Source of the DNA: JADGHX01 sp037200125
GTDB lineage: Bacteria > Pseudomonadota > Gammaproteobacteria > Steroidobacterales > Steroidobacteraceae
Assembly (NCBI GenBank): GCA_037200125.1
Contig: JBBCGS010000005.1
Location: 1 to 64,000, forward strand
Length of the DNA: 64,000 bases
Reading direction: 5' to 3'
Numbering within the stretch: the first letter of the stretch is position 1; every line of letters starts with the position of its first letter. A program made the translations under genes and the position numbers. Positions 9,333 through 17,924 of the stretch are shown here, piece by piece. The notes beneath the pieces are model-generated. The model saw nothing but the letters and a program-made list of their open reading frames with translations, was not told where the DNA came from and did no database searches.

Positions 9333-9877
9333 GTAGCGGTGCCGAACCCTTTGGTCTCGAGCGAGGACTTCTTGCCTTCCTCTTCCCAGCCGAACTCGAC
9401 CTGGCCGCGCATGCGGGAACCGGCGGCGACCGTGAGGGAGCCCGCCTTCACATCGCCCGTGATGACGCCGCCTTCCTGCAGCTCGACGCGCTTGGCGTTG
9501 TCGATGTTGCCCTTCAGCTCGCCGCCGACGATGACCGTCTGCGCGCGCACCTGGCCATCGAGCGTGGCGCCGTGGTCAATGGTGAGGTTGCCGTCGACCT
9601 GCACGTCGCCTTTGAAGCGACCCGCCAGGCGCACGTGGCCGGAGCCGGCGATCTTGCCTTCGATGGTCAGGTCGGACGCGATGACGGACTCTTTCATCTC
9701 CAGGCGCTCCCTGGTGTTCGCGCTCGTGTTCGTGCGCGGGCTGGCGGGTGTGGGGTTGAGCGGCGCCACGTTGCTCGCGGCGGGAGCCGGACGATCGGAT
9801 TGCGCGAACGTGTCCTTGGCAGGCGGCACAGGGGTCTGCGCGGGGGTTCCAGGAGTCGTGTCCTTCCAAAGTGCCAT
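9329..9877 (-). CDS. Bactofilin (polymer-forming cytoskeletal protein)
   Basis: A 182-aa bactofilin. The disordered Pro/Thr-rich N-terminus (~1-58) precedes a right-handed beta-helix built from repeated short strands (SDLTIEGKIAGSGHVRLAG, GDVQVDGNLTIDHGATLDG, QTVIVGGELKGNID, VITGDVKAGSLTVAAG). Bactofilins self-assemble without nucleotide into filaments that scaffold cell-wall or envelope enzymes. The C-terminus is short and acidic (EFGWEEEGKK). Coupled by ATGA overlap to the zinc-ribbon protein downstream. A GC hairpin with A and T tracts lies ~100 bp upstream. Family assignment is secure from the repeat pattern; the cellular role is not known. Confidence 0.88.
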   Translation of the reverse strand: MALWKDTTPGTPAQTPVPPAKDTFAQSDRPAPAASNVAPLNPTPASPRTNTSANTRERLEMKESVIASDLTIEGKIAGSGHVRLAGRFKGDVQVDGNLTIDHGATLDGQVRAQTVIVGGELKGNIDNAKRVELQEGGVITGDVKAGSLTVAAGSRMRGQVEFGWEEEGKKSSLETKGFGTAT

Positions 9878-9975
9878 GAGTCACCTGCTTGCGGTTTGAA
9901 GAGGTTGCGAAGGTACCTGCATACGATGGGGCATGACCAGTGTCGGTCGCGGGCGACATTACTTCTTCATTGGAT

Positions 9976-9998
9976 AAAAGTCGCCTGGGGCGCTTTTC
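9976..9998. terminator. A-tract/T-tract hairpin, member of a three-copy family
   Basis: AAAAG-T-CGCC, a 3-nt loop, GGCG-C-TTTT: a stem with CGCC/GGCG and a T/C mismatch, flanked by A and T runs. Because both flanks are poly-A/poly-T it could terminate transcription in both directions. It lies downstream of the receiver-domain gene on the minus strand. The same architecture, including the mismatch, recurs at 56718. Confidence 0.5.
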
Positions 9999-10026
9999 CC
10001 GGACCTCAGCTTCGCTTCCAGTGCGC

Positions 10027-10044
10027 AAAAAGGGCGATTTTCGC
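10027..10044 (-). terminator. Weak intrinsic-terminator-like hairpin
   Basis: On the minus strand GCGA-AAA-TCGC is followed by CC and five T. It sits ~50 bp beyond the stop of the receiver-domain gene and just before the stronger hairpin at 9976. The stem is only 4 bp, so support is weak. Confidence 0.3.
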
Positions 10045-10095
10045 AGCCCTGCCATAATGCGTGGCTACGCCCTGGCCGGTGCTCCGTCGCAGCCC

Positions 10096-10488
10096 CTATG
10101 CGGCGGATCCGCTCGCTGAAACGCCCCGGCGCAGCGCGCCCAGCAGCACGGCGATGTCGCAGCCCTTGGAGACGAACTCGGCCGCTCCGCGGCGCTTGAT
10201 CTCGCGTTCCGTCTCCTCGGTGTTGGCGAGGCCGCTGAAGACCACGATGTGGAGGCCGGGAATGCCCGCGATCAGCTCTTCGATGAGCTGCAGGCTGCTG
10301 CCCCCGGTGAGCGACAGGTCCAGCACCAGAGCCTGCGCGGACGACTCTCGCGCCACCGGCAGCACGTCCGACACGTTCGCCACCTGGCCGACACAACGCA
10401 TGTCCGGCTCGGTGTCGACGATGCGCGCGACCGCCTCGCTCAGGTCGGGATGGTTTTCGGCAACTAAAACTCGCAACGGATTCCCCAC
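10096..10488 (-). CDS. Stand-alone response regulator receiver protein
   Basis: A 130-aa single-domain CheY-like protein. Visible are RVLVAENHPDLSEAVARIV at the N-terminus, a phosphoacceptor Asp at ~57 in ALVLDLSLTGG, Ser in HIVVFSGLA, and Lys in EFVSKGCD. There is no output domain. The usual acidic pair after the first strand is replaced by EN, so magnesium coordination may differ. It lies between the bactofilin and the mannose-activation gene manB. Partner kinase unknown; the hybrid kinase 4 kb away is one candidate. Confidence 0.82.
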   Translation of the reverse strand: MGNPLRVLVAENHPDLSEAVARIVDTEPDMRCVGQVANVSDVLPVARESSAQALVLDLSLTGGSSLQLIEELIAGIPGLHIVVFSGLANTEETEREIKRRGAAEFVSKGCDIAVLLGALRRGVSASGSAA

Positions 10489-10606
10489 AACGGCCGGAGC
10501 CCCTTCCCCGCGCCTCGCCCTCTTCCGTCACACAACGGCGAATGGCGACGCTTTGCATTTAGCAACAAGTGTTCCCAGTCCAGTTCCCAATTCTATCGAA
10601 AAGGCT

Positions 10607-11962
10607 TCACTCATCGAGCACCGCGAGCAGTTCCCGGGTCTTCTCGCGCATGAGCGCCTCGTTTCCACGCGACTCCACGTTGAGCCGCACGAGCGGCTCG
10701 GTGTTCGAGCCACGGAGATTGAAGCGCCAGTCCGCATATTCAATGGACAGGCCATCGGTGAAATCGACCGACTGCGCGCCCTTCTCGTACAGTTTCTGCA
10801 CGCGCGCGAGCACTGCCTTGGCTTCCGTCTTCAGGTGGCGGTTGATCTCGCCACTCGCGGGGAATAGCCGCATGCGCTCGCCAACGAGCTGCGAAAGCGT
10901 CTTGCCGCGCTCGCAGATCGTCTGCAGCACCAGCAGCCACGGAATCATCCCGCTGTCGCAGTAGGAGAATTCGCGGAAATAGTGATGTGCGCTCATTTCG
11001 CCGCCGTACGCACCATCCACTTCGCGCATCTTCGCTTTGATGAACGCATGACCGGACTTGCACAGCACCGGCTCGCCGCCGTGCCGGCGCACGATATCGA
11101 CCGTGTTCCAGGTGAGGCGCGGGTCGTGCACGATGCGCGCGCCGGGCTCGCGCTTCAGGAACACTTCCGCGAGCAGGCCCACAAGGTAGTAGCCCTCGAT
11201 GAACGTGCCGTGCTCGTCGAAGAAGAAGCACCGGTCGTAGTCGCCATCCCACGCAAGGCCGATATCGGCGCCGGAGCGGCGCACGGCATCCGCGGTCGCC
11301 GCGCGATTCTCCTCGAGCATCGGGTTCGGCACGCCGTTCGGGAACGTGCCGTCCGGATCGTGATTCAACTTGATGAACTCGAACGGCAGGTGCGGGGCGA
11401 GCTGATCGACGACGAGGCCGGCGCCGCCGTTACCCGCATTCACCACGATCTTCAGCTTGCGCAGCTTGCCAAGATCAATGTAGCCGAGCAGATGCTCCAG
11501 ATATTCCTTGCGGATGTCGTGCTTCTTCTCGGTGCCACGCTTCTCGACGGGCGGCGGCAGGCCGCCGGATTCGATGAGCGCGGCCATATCCTTGAGGCCG
11601 GTGTCGGCGCTGATCGGGCGCGACTGCTCGCGCACGAATTTCATGCCGTTGTAATCCGGTGGATTGTGACTGGCGGTCACCATGATGCCGCCGTCGAGCC
11701 GGCCCGCGAACGTCGCGTAATACACCGCTTCAGTGCCCCACAGGCCGATGTCCAGCACGTCGCAGCCGCCATCCTTCAGGCCTTCCTTGAGCGCCTGCGC
11801 GAGCGCCGGGCTCGAGAGGCGGATGTCGTAGCCGACCGCCACGCGCTTCGGCTTCACGAAGGCGGCGTAGGCGCGGCCAATGTCGCGGGCGAGCCGCTCG
11901 TTGAGCTCTTCGGGCATGCGCCCGCGCACGTCGTACGCCTTGAATGCGGTCAGCTTCTGCAT
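10607..11962 (-). CDS. manB: Phosphomannomutase (ManB/CpsG type)
   Basis: A 451-aa alpha-D-phosphohexomutase that interconverts mannose-6-P and mannose-1-P, first committed step to GDP-mannose. It begins MQKLTAFKAYDVRGRMPEE, very close to E. coli CpsG. It has the active-site phosphoserine loop TASHNPPDYNGMK, the metal-binding loop DGDYDRCFFF, the sugar loop GGEMSAHHYFREF with YCDSGMIPWLL, and the phosphate loop RGSNTEPLVRLN. The GEMSAHHYF form points to mannose rather than the glucose specialist. Start chosen at the ATG 11960-11962; longer readings add unrelated sequence. It lies at the edge of the polysaccharide locus, divergent from panD, and works with ManC, Gmd and Fcl. Confidence 0.93.
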   Translation of the reverse strand: MQKLTAFKAYDVRGRMPEELNERLARDIGRAYAAFVKPKRVAVGYDIRLSSPALAQALKEGLKDGGCDVLDIGLWGTEAVYYATFAGRLDGGIMVTASHNPPDYNGMKFVREQSRPISADTGLKDMAALIESGGLPPPVEKRGTEKKHDIRKEYLEHLLGYIDLGKLRKLKIVVNAGNGGAGLVVDQLAPHLPFEFIKLNHDPDGTFPNGVPNPMLEENRAATADAVRRSGADIGLAWDGDYDRCFFFDEHGTFIEGYYLVGLLAEVFLKREPGARIVHDPRLTWNTVDIVRRHGGEPVLCKSGHAFIKAKMREVDGAYGGEMSAHHYFREFSYCDSGMIPWLLVLQTICERGKTLSQLVGERMRLFPASGEINRHLKTEAKAVLARVQKLYEKGAQSVDFTDGLSIEYADWRFNLRGSNTEPLVRLNVESRGNEALMREKTRELLAVLDE

Positions 11963-12138
11963 GGATCTTCTGGTTCTCCCGGGGGCGGCAAGGATTGCAG
12001 GGTCAAGGGCTTGCAGCAAGCATGCCGATGTGACACGCGCCCGAAATCCGCCGGGGCGCGCGGCGGGCCCGCCGGCCGATACGGTATTCTTCGCGCCCGA
12101 TCTCGTGGCGGCCAGACCGCCTCACGGAGCGATTTTCG

Positions 12139-12513
12139 ATGCTACGGACGATGCTACAGGCCAAGCTGCACCGGGCGCGCGTCACCTGCGCGGATCTCGA
12201 TTACGAAGGCTCGTGCGGTATCGACCAGGCGCTGCTGGAGCTCTCCGGCCTGCGCGAGAACCAGTACATCGAGATCTACAACATCAACAACGGCGAGCGC
12301 TTCACCACCTACATCATCCAGGCGCCCCGTGGCAGCGGCGAGATTTCGCTGAACGGCGCGGCGGCCCGCAAGGCGATGCTGGGAGACCTGCTGATCATCG
12401 CGGCTTATTCCGCTTATAGCGAGGCGGAGCTTGCGACGTATCGGCCGGTCGTGGTGCTGCTCGACGAGCACAATCGGCCGAAGCCCGCGCCTGTCGCGAA
12501 ACAGGCGCCGTAG
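12139..12513 (+). CDS. panD: Aspartate 1-decarboxylase
   Basis: A 124-aa proenzyme of the pantothenate pathway, making beta-alanine from aspartate. It matches the family end to end: MLRTMLQAKLHRARVT, the self-cleavage site Gly24-Ser25 in DYEGSCGID, where Ser25 becomes the pyruvoyl group, the catalytic Tyr in NGERFTTYII, then SLNGAAARKAMLGD. A GGAG lies about 9 nt before the ATG. It is divergent from manB. No panB or panC is beside it. The stop codon TAG lies inside the first unit of a 16-bp tandem repeat. Confidence 0.95.
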   Translation: MLRTMLQAKLHRARVTCADLDYEGSCGIDQALLELSGLRENQYIEIYNINNGERFTTYIIQAPRGSGEISLNGAAARKAMLGDLLIIAAYSAYSEAELATYRPVVVLLDEHNRPKPAPVAKQAP

Positions 12514-12620
12514 CGCCTCGGCAGCGTAGTGCCCCGGCGGCGTAGCGCCCCGACACCGTAGGGCCCCGACACCGCAGTGCCCCGGCCGCGCAGTGCCCAG
12601 GCGGCGTAGCTACGCGCTCC
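12509..12620. repeat. 16-bp degenerate tandem repeat after panD
   Basis: Six full units in exact 16-bp register (starting 12509, 12525, 12541, 12557, 12573, 12589) and a decayed seventh. Consensus is CGTAGYGCCCCGRCRS. The first unit contains the panD stop codon. The period is not a multiple of three, so it is not a coding repeat. The remaining bases to 12686 show no gene. Confidence 0.85.
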
Positions 12621-12686
12621 GACGCCGAACGTCAGCCATCATTCGTGCGGGCGCGCCTGGCATCGGCGCAAATCGCAGCGATCTGG

Positions 12687-14966
12687 CTACAGGCAGCCGG
12701 CCCCCATTCCGTTGATCCACTGCTGAAGCAGCGTCGCGCCTTGCGTGTCGACGAGGTGACTCGCGACCGGAGGCATCCGGTTCGCGTCCCGGCGGCTCAT
12801 GCGCAGATACAGCACCGATTTGCTCGCATCCCCTGGCGTGACGACGCGCGCGCCCGCCACGCCGAGATCCCCCGACGCCGGCGTGGCGTTGCAGGTGTTG
12901 GTTGAAGCAAGCGCCGTCGAGTACCTGAGATCGAGACTCACCGGCGTGCCACCGTTCGGGCGATGGCACTGCGCGCAGTTCGTATGCAGATAGGAGCGCG
13001 CGCGATTCGTCGTGCTCTGAGTGGTGTCGGCCGGATCCGGGTACGCGTCCTGTACCGTGAGCGTGTTCGCGAACAGCCCGATGCCCTGAAGCGTGGTGAG
13101 CTGATTCGCGCTGCGCCCCGTCGCCGGGTACGTGACGCTCGAATTGAGTTGCCGCGTCTCGAGACCGAGGCTTCGCCCCGCGCCGCTCGTATGGCACTGC
13201 AGGCACTGCGCTTCGCTCGGATACGTCCAGTCCTGCGTGCCGATCGTTTCCGTCAGGCCGCCGCTCACCAGCGACGCATCGGTATGCGTGCTGTTCCAGC
13301 GATACGTGTAACCACCCCAGTTGCCGGAGTCGGTATGACGCATGAACAGGCGTGTCTCGATGAGCTGCCCGTTCAGCGTGAAGTTTTTCACGAGCACCGT
13401 GCCGCTCGGGAACGTCCAGTCGCCATCGGCTTCGACAGTGATCTTCGTGTTGTCGGGCAGAGCCATCCAGCGGGATTTCGTGGCGCCGTCGGACCAGAAC
13501 TGCGCGACCGGCGTGTAGGGAATCAAGCCCGCCGCGGGCTGCGTCGGATTCGCTGGATTCATGCAGCCGGTCTGCGAGAGGAGCGCCTTGATGGGGCTGC
13601 CCTGTGCCACATCCGGCACGATCTTGTGAAGCGTGCCTCCGTAGTCCACGTAGTACAGCTCGCCGTCGTTGCCCTGCCCGAACGAACTGATGGAAGCGCC
13701 GGTCGACAGAATCTGCTTGACCTGCAGGGCACCGGCGGCGTCGGGCAGCAGCGCGAAAATCGTTCCCGAACCGAAATCGCCGAATATGTAGCGCCCGAGG
13801 AGCGATGGAATCGCCGTCCCGCGATACACGTAGCCGCCGGTGATCGAGATGCCGAGCGAATGCGAATACTCCGCGACGGGCTCGATCAGCGGCGAGCCGT
13901 CAGCGGACATCGTGCAGTTCGTGGACGGGTTGTAGCAATGCGCGCCTTCGCGCAGACGCCAGCCGTAATTGCCGCCGCCCGCTTGCACGCGATCGACCTC
14001 TTCCCACGCGTTCTGACCGACGTCTCCCACCCACATGTCCGGCGTCTGCGACGCTTTGTCGAAGCTCCAGCGCCACGGATTGCGAAAGCCGTACGCGTAG
14101 ATCTCGGAACAGAGCGCCCCGCCCGACGTCTCGCCCGTCTGACAACGGGCGCCGCCGTTCGCAAACGGATTGCCTGCCGGCACGGTGTAAGCACCGCCGC
14201 CGCTCACGTCGACGCGGATGATCTTGCCGAACAGCACGCTGCGATTCTGCGAGCGGTTCTGCGGATCGCCGCCGCTGCCGCCGTCACCGAACCCCGCGTA
14301 CAGCAGATTGTCGGGACCGAACGCGATGTTGCCTCCCTTGTGGTTCGTGTAGGGCTGCGCGAGCGTGAGAAGGATGGACTCGCTCCCCGGGTTCAGCGCC
14401 GCGCCCACCATGCTGAAGCGCGAGATGCGCGACTCCAGCACCGAGCCGCCGACCGTCGGGTTCGCCGTGTAGGAAAGGTAGACCCGCTGGTTGGTCGCGT
14501 AATTCGGATCGAACGCCATGCCGAGCAGGCCGCCCTCGTCCGTGGGCATCACGCGATCGCGCAGATCCACGAACGTGCTGGCGCTCGTCGTGGCGTTCGA
14601 GTTGGCGAACGTGAGCACCACGCCGTTCTTCTGCAGGACGTACCACTTGGTGTCATCACCGGGCGCCTGCAGGAGCAGCGTGGGCGACTGAAACGTGAGG
14701 TTTGGAAACACCCGCGTGGCGCTCACGGATACGCCGAATCCCGGCTCGACGGTAGCGAGGCAGGTGGTGTTCGAGGGGCGGGAGTCGAGCCCGCCGGTGG
14801 CGCCTGTGGGCGGCGGAGGTGTCGTCGGTGGAGTGTCGCTCGTGACCGTGTCGGCGCCGCCGCCGCACGACCCGAGCGCGACGCAGGCCGAAAGGATCAA
14901 TAGCAGCGCCAGCGGACGGCGCGCGGAAGCAGGCACAGCGGGCATGCCCGGTACTGTACCGGGCAT
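12687..14966 (-). CDS. Diheme c-type lipoprotein with glucose/sorbosone dehydrogenase propeller (SO2930-like C-terminus)
   Basis: A 759-aa exported protein. The N-terminus is a lipoprotein signal (PLALLLILSACVALGSC, lipobox Cys ~34). Residues ~55-440 form a PQQ-type glucose/sorbosone dehydrogenase beta-propeller: GGLLGMAFDPNY, YTNHKGGNIAFGPDN, GDGGSGGDPQNR, YGFRNPWRWSFD, GGNYGWRLREGAHC. Residues ~455-759 match the SO2930-type diheme region, with heme sites CLQCH and CAQCH and a possible distal ligand in NRMPPVASHLVD. It probably oxidises a sugar or alcohol in the periplasm and passes electrons to its own hemes. Start could be 14966 or the in-frame ATG at 14943-14945; a perfect palindrome spans both. 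It may act on the polymer or its breakdown products, but nothing proves a link. Confidence 0.82.
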   Translation of the reverse strand: MPGTVPGMPAVPASARRPLALLLILSACVALGSCGGGADTVTSDTPPTTPPPPTGATGGLDSRPSNTTCLATVEPGFGVSVSATRVFPNLTFQSPTLLLQAPGDDTKWYVLQKNGVVLTFANSNATTSASTFVDLRDRVMPTDEGGLLGMAFDPNYATNQRVYLSYTANPTVGGSVLESRISRFSMVGAALNPGSESILLTLAQPYTNHKGGNIAFGPDNLLYAGFGDGGSGGDPQNRSQNRSVLFGKIIRVDVSGGGAYTVPAGNPFANGGARCQTGETSGGALCSEIYAYGFRNPWRWSFDKASQTPDMWVGDVGQNAWEEVDRVQAGGGNYGWRLREGAHCYNPSTNCTMSADGSPLIEPVAEYSHSLGISITGGYVYRGTAIPSLLGRYIFGDFGSGTIFALLPDAAGALQVKQILSTGASISSFGQGNDGELYYVDYGGTLHKIVPDVAQGSPIKALLSQTGCMNPANPTQPAAGLIPYTPVAQFWSDGATKSRWMALPDNTKITVEADGDWTFPSGTVLVKNFTLNGQLIETRLFMRHTDSGNWGGYTYRWNSTHTDASLVSGGLTETIGTQDWTYPSEAQCLQCHTSGAGRSLGLETRQLNSSVTYPATGRSANQLTTLQGIGLFANTLTVQDAYPDPADTTQSTTNRARSYLHTNCAQCHRPNGGTPVSLDLRYSTALASTNTCNATPASGDLGVAGARVVTPGDASKSVLYLRMSRRDANRMPPVASHLVDTQGATLLQQWINGMGAGCL
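14944..14966. promoter_or_regulatory. 11-bp perfect inverted repeat over the start region
   Basis: Arms ATGCCCGGTAC and GTACCGGGCAT are separated by a single T at 14955. The palindrome spans the two candidate ATG codons of the diheme lipoprotein gene. If translation starts at the inner ATG, this would be a well-placed operator or mRNA hairpin; if at the outer ATG, it is coding. Confidence 0.5.
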
Positions 14967-15004
14967 CGTGACGAAATTCGCGCTGTCTCGCGCTGGAGAC
15001 GGTG

Positions 15005-16429
15005 TTACTTCGTCGTCCCTTCGCGGCCGTAGCGGTCTTCGAAGCGCACGATGTCGTCTTCACCCAGATAGGAACCCGACTGCACCTCGATGACCTGCAG
15101 CGGGATCTTCCCGGGATTCTCGATACGGTGCTTCACGCCGACCGGAATGTAGGTCGACTGGTTCTCTTCGAGCAGGAACACCTCATCGCCGCGCGTGATG
15201 CGAGCCGTTCCCGACACGACCACCCAATGCTCGGCGCGATGGTGATGCAGCTGAAGGGAGAGCTGAGCGCCCGGCTTCACCGACAGGCGCTTCACCTGGA
15301 AGCGCGAGCCGTTCTCGAGGCTGTCGTAACTGCCCCAGGGCCGGAAGACTTCGCGATGCAGGGAGTGTTCATAGCGGCCCGCATCCTTCAGCCGACTGAC
15401 GAGAGCCTTCACGTCCTGCACACGATCCTTCGGCGCGACGAGCACGGCATCCTTCGTCTCGACGACGACGTGATCCTTGAGCCCCACCGCCGCGACCAGC
15501 CGGCTTTCCGAATACAGATAGCAGTTCGAGGAGTCTTCGGTGATGACGTCGCCACGAGTCACGTTGCCCGACGCATCCGCTTCGCTGGCCGCATGAAGCG
15601 ACGCCCAGGAGCCGACATCGCTCCAGCCGGCGTCGAGCGGCACGACGACGGCATCCGCCGTCTTTTCCATCACCGCGTAGTCGATGGAGTCGCTGGGGCA
15701 GGACTCGAAGCGCTTCGGGTCGACGCGCGTGAAGTCCAGATCGGCTTGCGCAGCCTCCGAGGCCTCACGGCACACCCTCGCGATCTCGGGCGCGAACTTC
15801 TCGAGCTCCTCGAGATAGCGATGCGCGCGGAACACGAACATGCCGCTGTTCCAGTAATGATCGCCGGACGCAACGAACGCCTGCGCCCGCGTGAGATTCG
15901 GCTTCTCGACGAACTGGGCAATACGCTGGACGGCGCCGAGCGACTCTCCCCGGCGGATGTAGCCATAGCCCGTCTCAGGCGTACGTGGCACGACACCGAA
16001 GGTGACGAGCTTGCCCTCTTCCGCCGACACCATCCCGGTGACGGTAGCCGTCTGGAAGGCGGCCACATCGCGAATGACATGATCCGCCGGCAGCACGAGC
16101 AGCACAGGATCTTCGCCCGGCGGCGCGCTCTTCAGCGCGGCGAGCGCGGCCAGCGCGATCGCCGGCGCGGTGTTGCGCCCGAAGGGCTCGAGCACGATGG
16201 CGCGCGGGGTAATCCCGATCTGCCGAAGCTGCTCGGCTACGAGAAAGCGGTGTGCGTCATTGCAGACGACGACAGGTGGCGCGGCGTTCAGACCAGCGAG
16301 GCGATGGGCCGTATCCTGCAGCATGGTCCGCTCGCCCATGAGCGGCAGCAGTTGCTTGGGATAAAGCTCGCGCGACAGCGGCCAGAGACGAGTTCCGGCG
16401 CCGCCAGAAAGGATCACGGGTACGAGCAT
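15005..16429 (-). CDS. manC: Mannose-1-phosphate guanylyltransferase / mannose-6-phosphate isomerase
   Basis: A 474-aa bifunctional type II enzyme. The N-terminal nucleotidyltransferase (VPVILSGGAGTRLWPLSRE, YPKQLLPL, GRNTAPAIALAAL, VLPADHVI, FVEKP) makes GDP-mannose. The C-terminal cupin (VFRPWGSYDSLENG, PGAQLSLQLHHHRAEHWVV) isomerises fructose-6-P to mannose-6-P. With ManB it gives GDP-mannose from fructose-6-P without a separate ManA. The neighbour ugd ends 3 bp upstream (gap 16430-16432), so both are likely one transcript. GDP-mannose may go into the polymer directly and feeds Gmd/Fcl. Length and both domains are normal. Confidence 0.94.
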   Translation of the reverse strand: MLVPVILSGGAGTRLWPLSRELYPKQLLPLMGERTMLQDTAHRLAGLNAAPPVVVCNDAHRFLVAEQLRQIGITPRAIVLEPFGRNTAPAIALAALAALKSAPPGEDPVLLVLPADHVIRDVAAFQTATVTGMVSAEEGKLVTFGVVPRTPETGYGYIRRGESLGAVQRIAQFVEKPNLTRAQAFVASGDHYWNSGMFVFRAHRYLEELEKFAPEIARVCREASEAAQADLDFTRVDPKRFESCPSDSIDYAVMEKTADAVVVPLDAGWSDVGSWASLHAASEADASGNVTRGDVITEDSSNCYLYSESRLVAAVGLKDHVVVETKDAVLVAPKDRVQDVKALVSRLKDAGRYEHSLHREVFRPWGSYDSLENGSRFQVKRLSVKPGAQLSLQLHHHRAEHWVVVSGTARITRGDEVFLLEENQSTYIPVGVKHRIENPGKIPLQVIEVQSGSYLGEDDIVRFEDRYGREGTTK

Positions 16430-16432
16430 CGA

Positions 16433-17773
16433 CTACTCCGGAGGCAACGCCCTGCCGCGGCCGATTGCGTAATAGGTGAAGCCAAAGCGGCCCACCATGG
16501 CCGGATCATAGAGGTTGCGGCCGTCGAAGATCAGCGGCGACTTCAGCAACTGCTTGAGCCGGTCGAAGTCGGGGCTGCGGAACTCTTTCCACTCGGTGAC
16601 GATGACGAGGGCGTCGGCGCCTTCGGCGGCCTCATAGGCATTGCCGCAGAGCTTGATGCCAGGGTTGTCGCCGAAGATGCGCTTGGCCTCATCGGTCGCG
16701 ACCGGATCGTAGGCGCGGACCTTCACGCTGTCTTTCGACAGCAGGTCGATGATCGCGAGCGACGGCGCGGCGCGCATGTCGTCGGTATTCGGCTTGAACG
16801 CGAGGCCCCACAGCGCGATCGTCGCGCCTTTCAGCTTCGGGCCGAAGTGCCGGCGCAGCTTGTTGACGAGCACTTCCTTCTGCCGCTTGTTCACCGCCTC
16901 GACGGCCTGGAGCATCTCGGGGTGATAGCCGACGTCGCGCGCCGAGCGCTCGAGCGCCTGCACGTCCTTCGGGAAGCACGAGCCGCCGTAACCGGCGCCC
17001 GGATAGATGAAGCTATAGCCGATGCGCGGATCGGAACCGATGCCGATGCGCACTTTCTCGATGTCGGCGCCGACGCGCTCCGCGATGTTCGCGAGCTCGT
17101 TCATGAAGCTGATCTTCGTGGCGAGCATCGCATTCGCCGCATACTTCGTGAGCTCGGATGAGCGGATGTCCATGACGATCAACCGATCGTGCTGGCGCGT
17201 GAACGGCTCGTACAGCGCGCGCATGAGCTCCTGCGTGCGCGGATTGTCGGTGCCGATGACGACGCGGTCGGGCTTCATGAAGTCCTCGATCGCCGCGCCT
17301 TCCTTCAGGAATTCGGGATTCGACACGACGTCGAACTCCACGTTGGCGCCGCGTTCCTTGAGCGTCTTCACGATCTCCGCCCGCACCTTGTCGGCCGTGC
17401 CGACCGGCACCGTGGACTTGGTGATGACGATGGAATAGCGGCTGGCGTGGGTCGCGATCGTGCGCGCGACAGCGAGCACGTAGCGCAGGTCGGCCGAGCC
17501 ATCCTCATCCGGCGGCGTGCCGACGGCGATGATCTGGAACAGGCCGTGCTCCACGCCCTTCGCCGCGTCCGTCGTGAACTCGAGGCGGCCGGCGGCGGCG
17601 TTGCGCTTGATGAGCGCATCGAGGCCGGGCTCGTGGATCGGCACCTCGCCCTGGTTGAGGCGCTCGATCTTTTTCGAATCGACGTCGACACAGACGACAT
17701 GATTGCCGGCCTCGGCGAGGCAGGCACCGGTGACGAGGCCCACGTAGCCGGAGCCGAAGATGGTTACACGCAT
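16433..17773 (-). CDS. ugd: UDP-glucose 6-dehydrogenase
   Basis: A 446-aa NAD-dependent enzyme that oxidises UDP-glucose to UDP-glucuronate. Features: N-terminal Rossmann motif (FGSGYVGLVTGACLAEAGN), VGTPPDEDGSADL, ITKSTVPVGTADK, SNPEFLKEGAAI, the catalytic Cys ~260 in GYGGSCFPKDVQAL, and the C-terminal domain WGLAFKPNTDDMRAAPS. Full length and well conserved. A second, different nucleotide-sugar dehydrogenase of the TviB type is at 56745, so this locus makes two uronic acids. The 150 bp upstream, to the dehydratase stop at 17925, probably carries a leader or promoter, but none is clear. Confidence 0.94.
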   Translation of the reverse strand: MRVTIFGSGYVGLVTGACLAEAGNHVVCVDVDSKKIERLNQGEVPIHEPGLDALIKRNAAAGRLEFTTDAAKGVEHGLFQIIAVGTPPDEDGSADLRYVLAVARTIATHASRYSIVITKSTVPVGTADKVRAEIVKTLKERGANVEFDVVSNPEFLKEGAAIEDFMKPDRVVIGTDNPRTQELMRALYEPFTRQHDRLIVMDIRSSELTKYAANAMLATKISFMNELANIAERVGADIEKVRIGIGSDPRIGYSFIYPGAGYGGSCFPKDVQALERSARDVGYHPEMLQAVEAVNKRQKEVLVNKLRRHFGPKLKGATIALWGLAFKPNTDDMRAAPSLAIIDLLSKDSVKVRAYDPVATDEAKRIFGDNPGIKLCGNAYEAAEGADALVIVTEWKEFRSPDFDRLKQLLKSPLIFDGRNLYDPAMVGRFGFTYYAIGRGRALPPE

Positions 17774-17924
17774 CTAGATTGGTTCTTTCCCAGGAAAATA
17801 GGACAGCGCAGCCTACGGGGCAGACCCCGGGGGGCTCAAGCTGAGCAAACAGCGTGCCGCAGGGCGCGCAATCTGTCCTGATGAGATTGCAGGGACATGA
17901 CGGAGGTCACGCCCCGCAGGCTCT

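Noticed and set aside
12963..14903. Long plus-strand open frame of 646 codons
   Set aside because: It is entirely antisense to the diheme lipoprotein, rich in Arg/Ala, and has no domain; GC-rich codon use opens such frames.
15002..17161. Plus-strand open frame of 719 codons antisense to manC and ugd
   Set aside because: Shadow of two well-conserved genes; composition is His/Asp/Arg-rich without family features.
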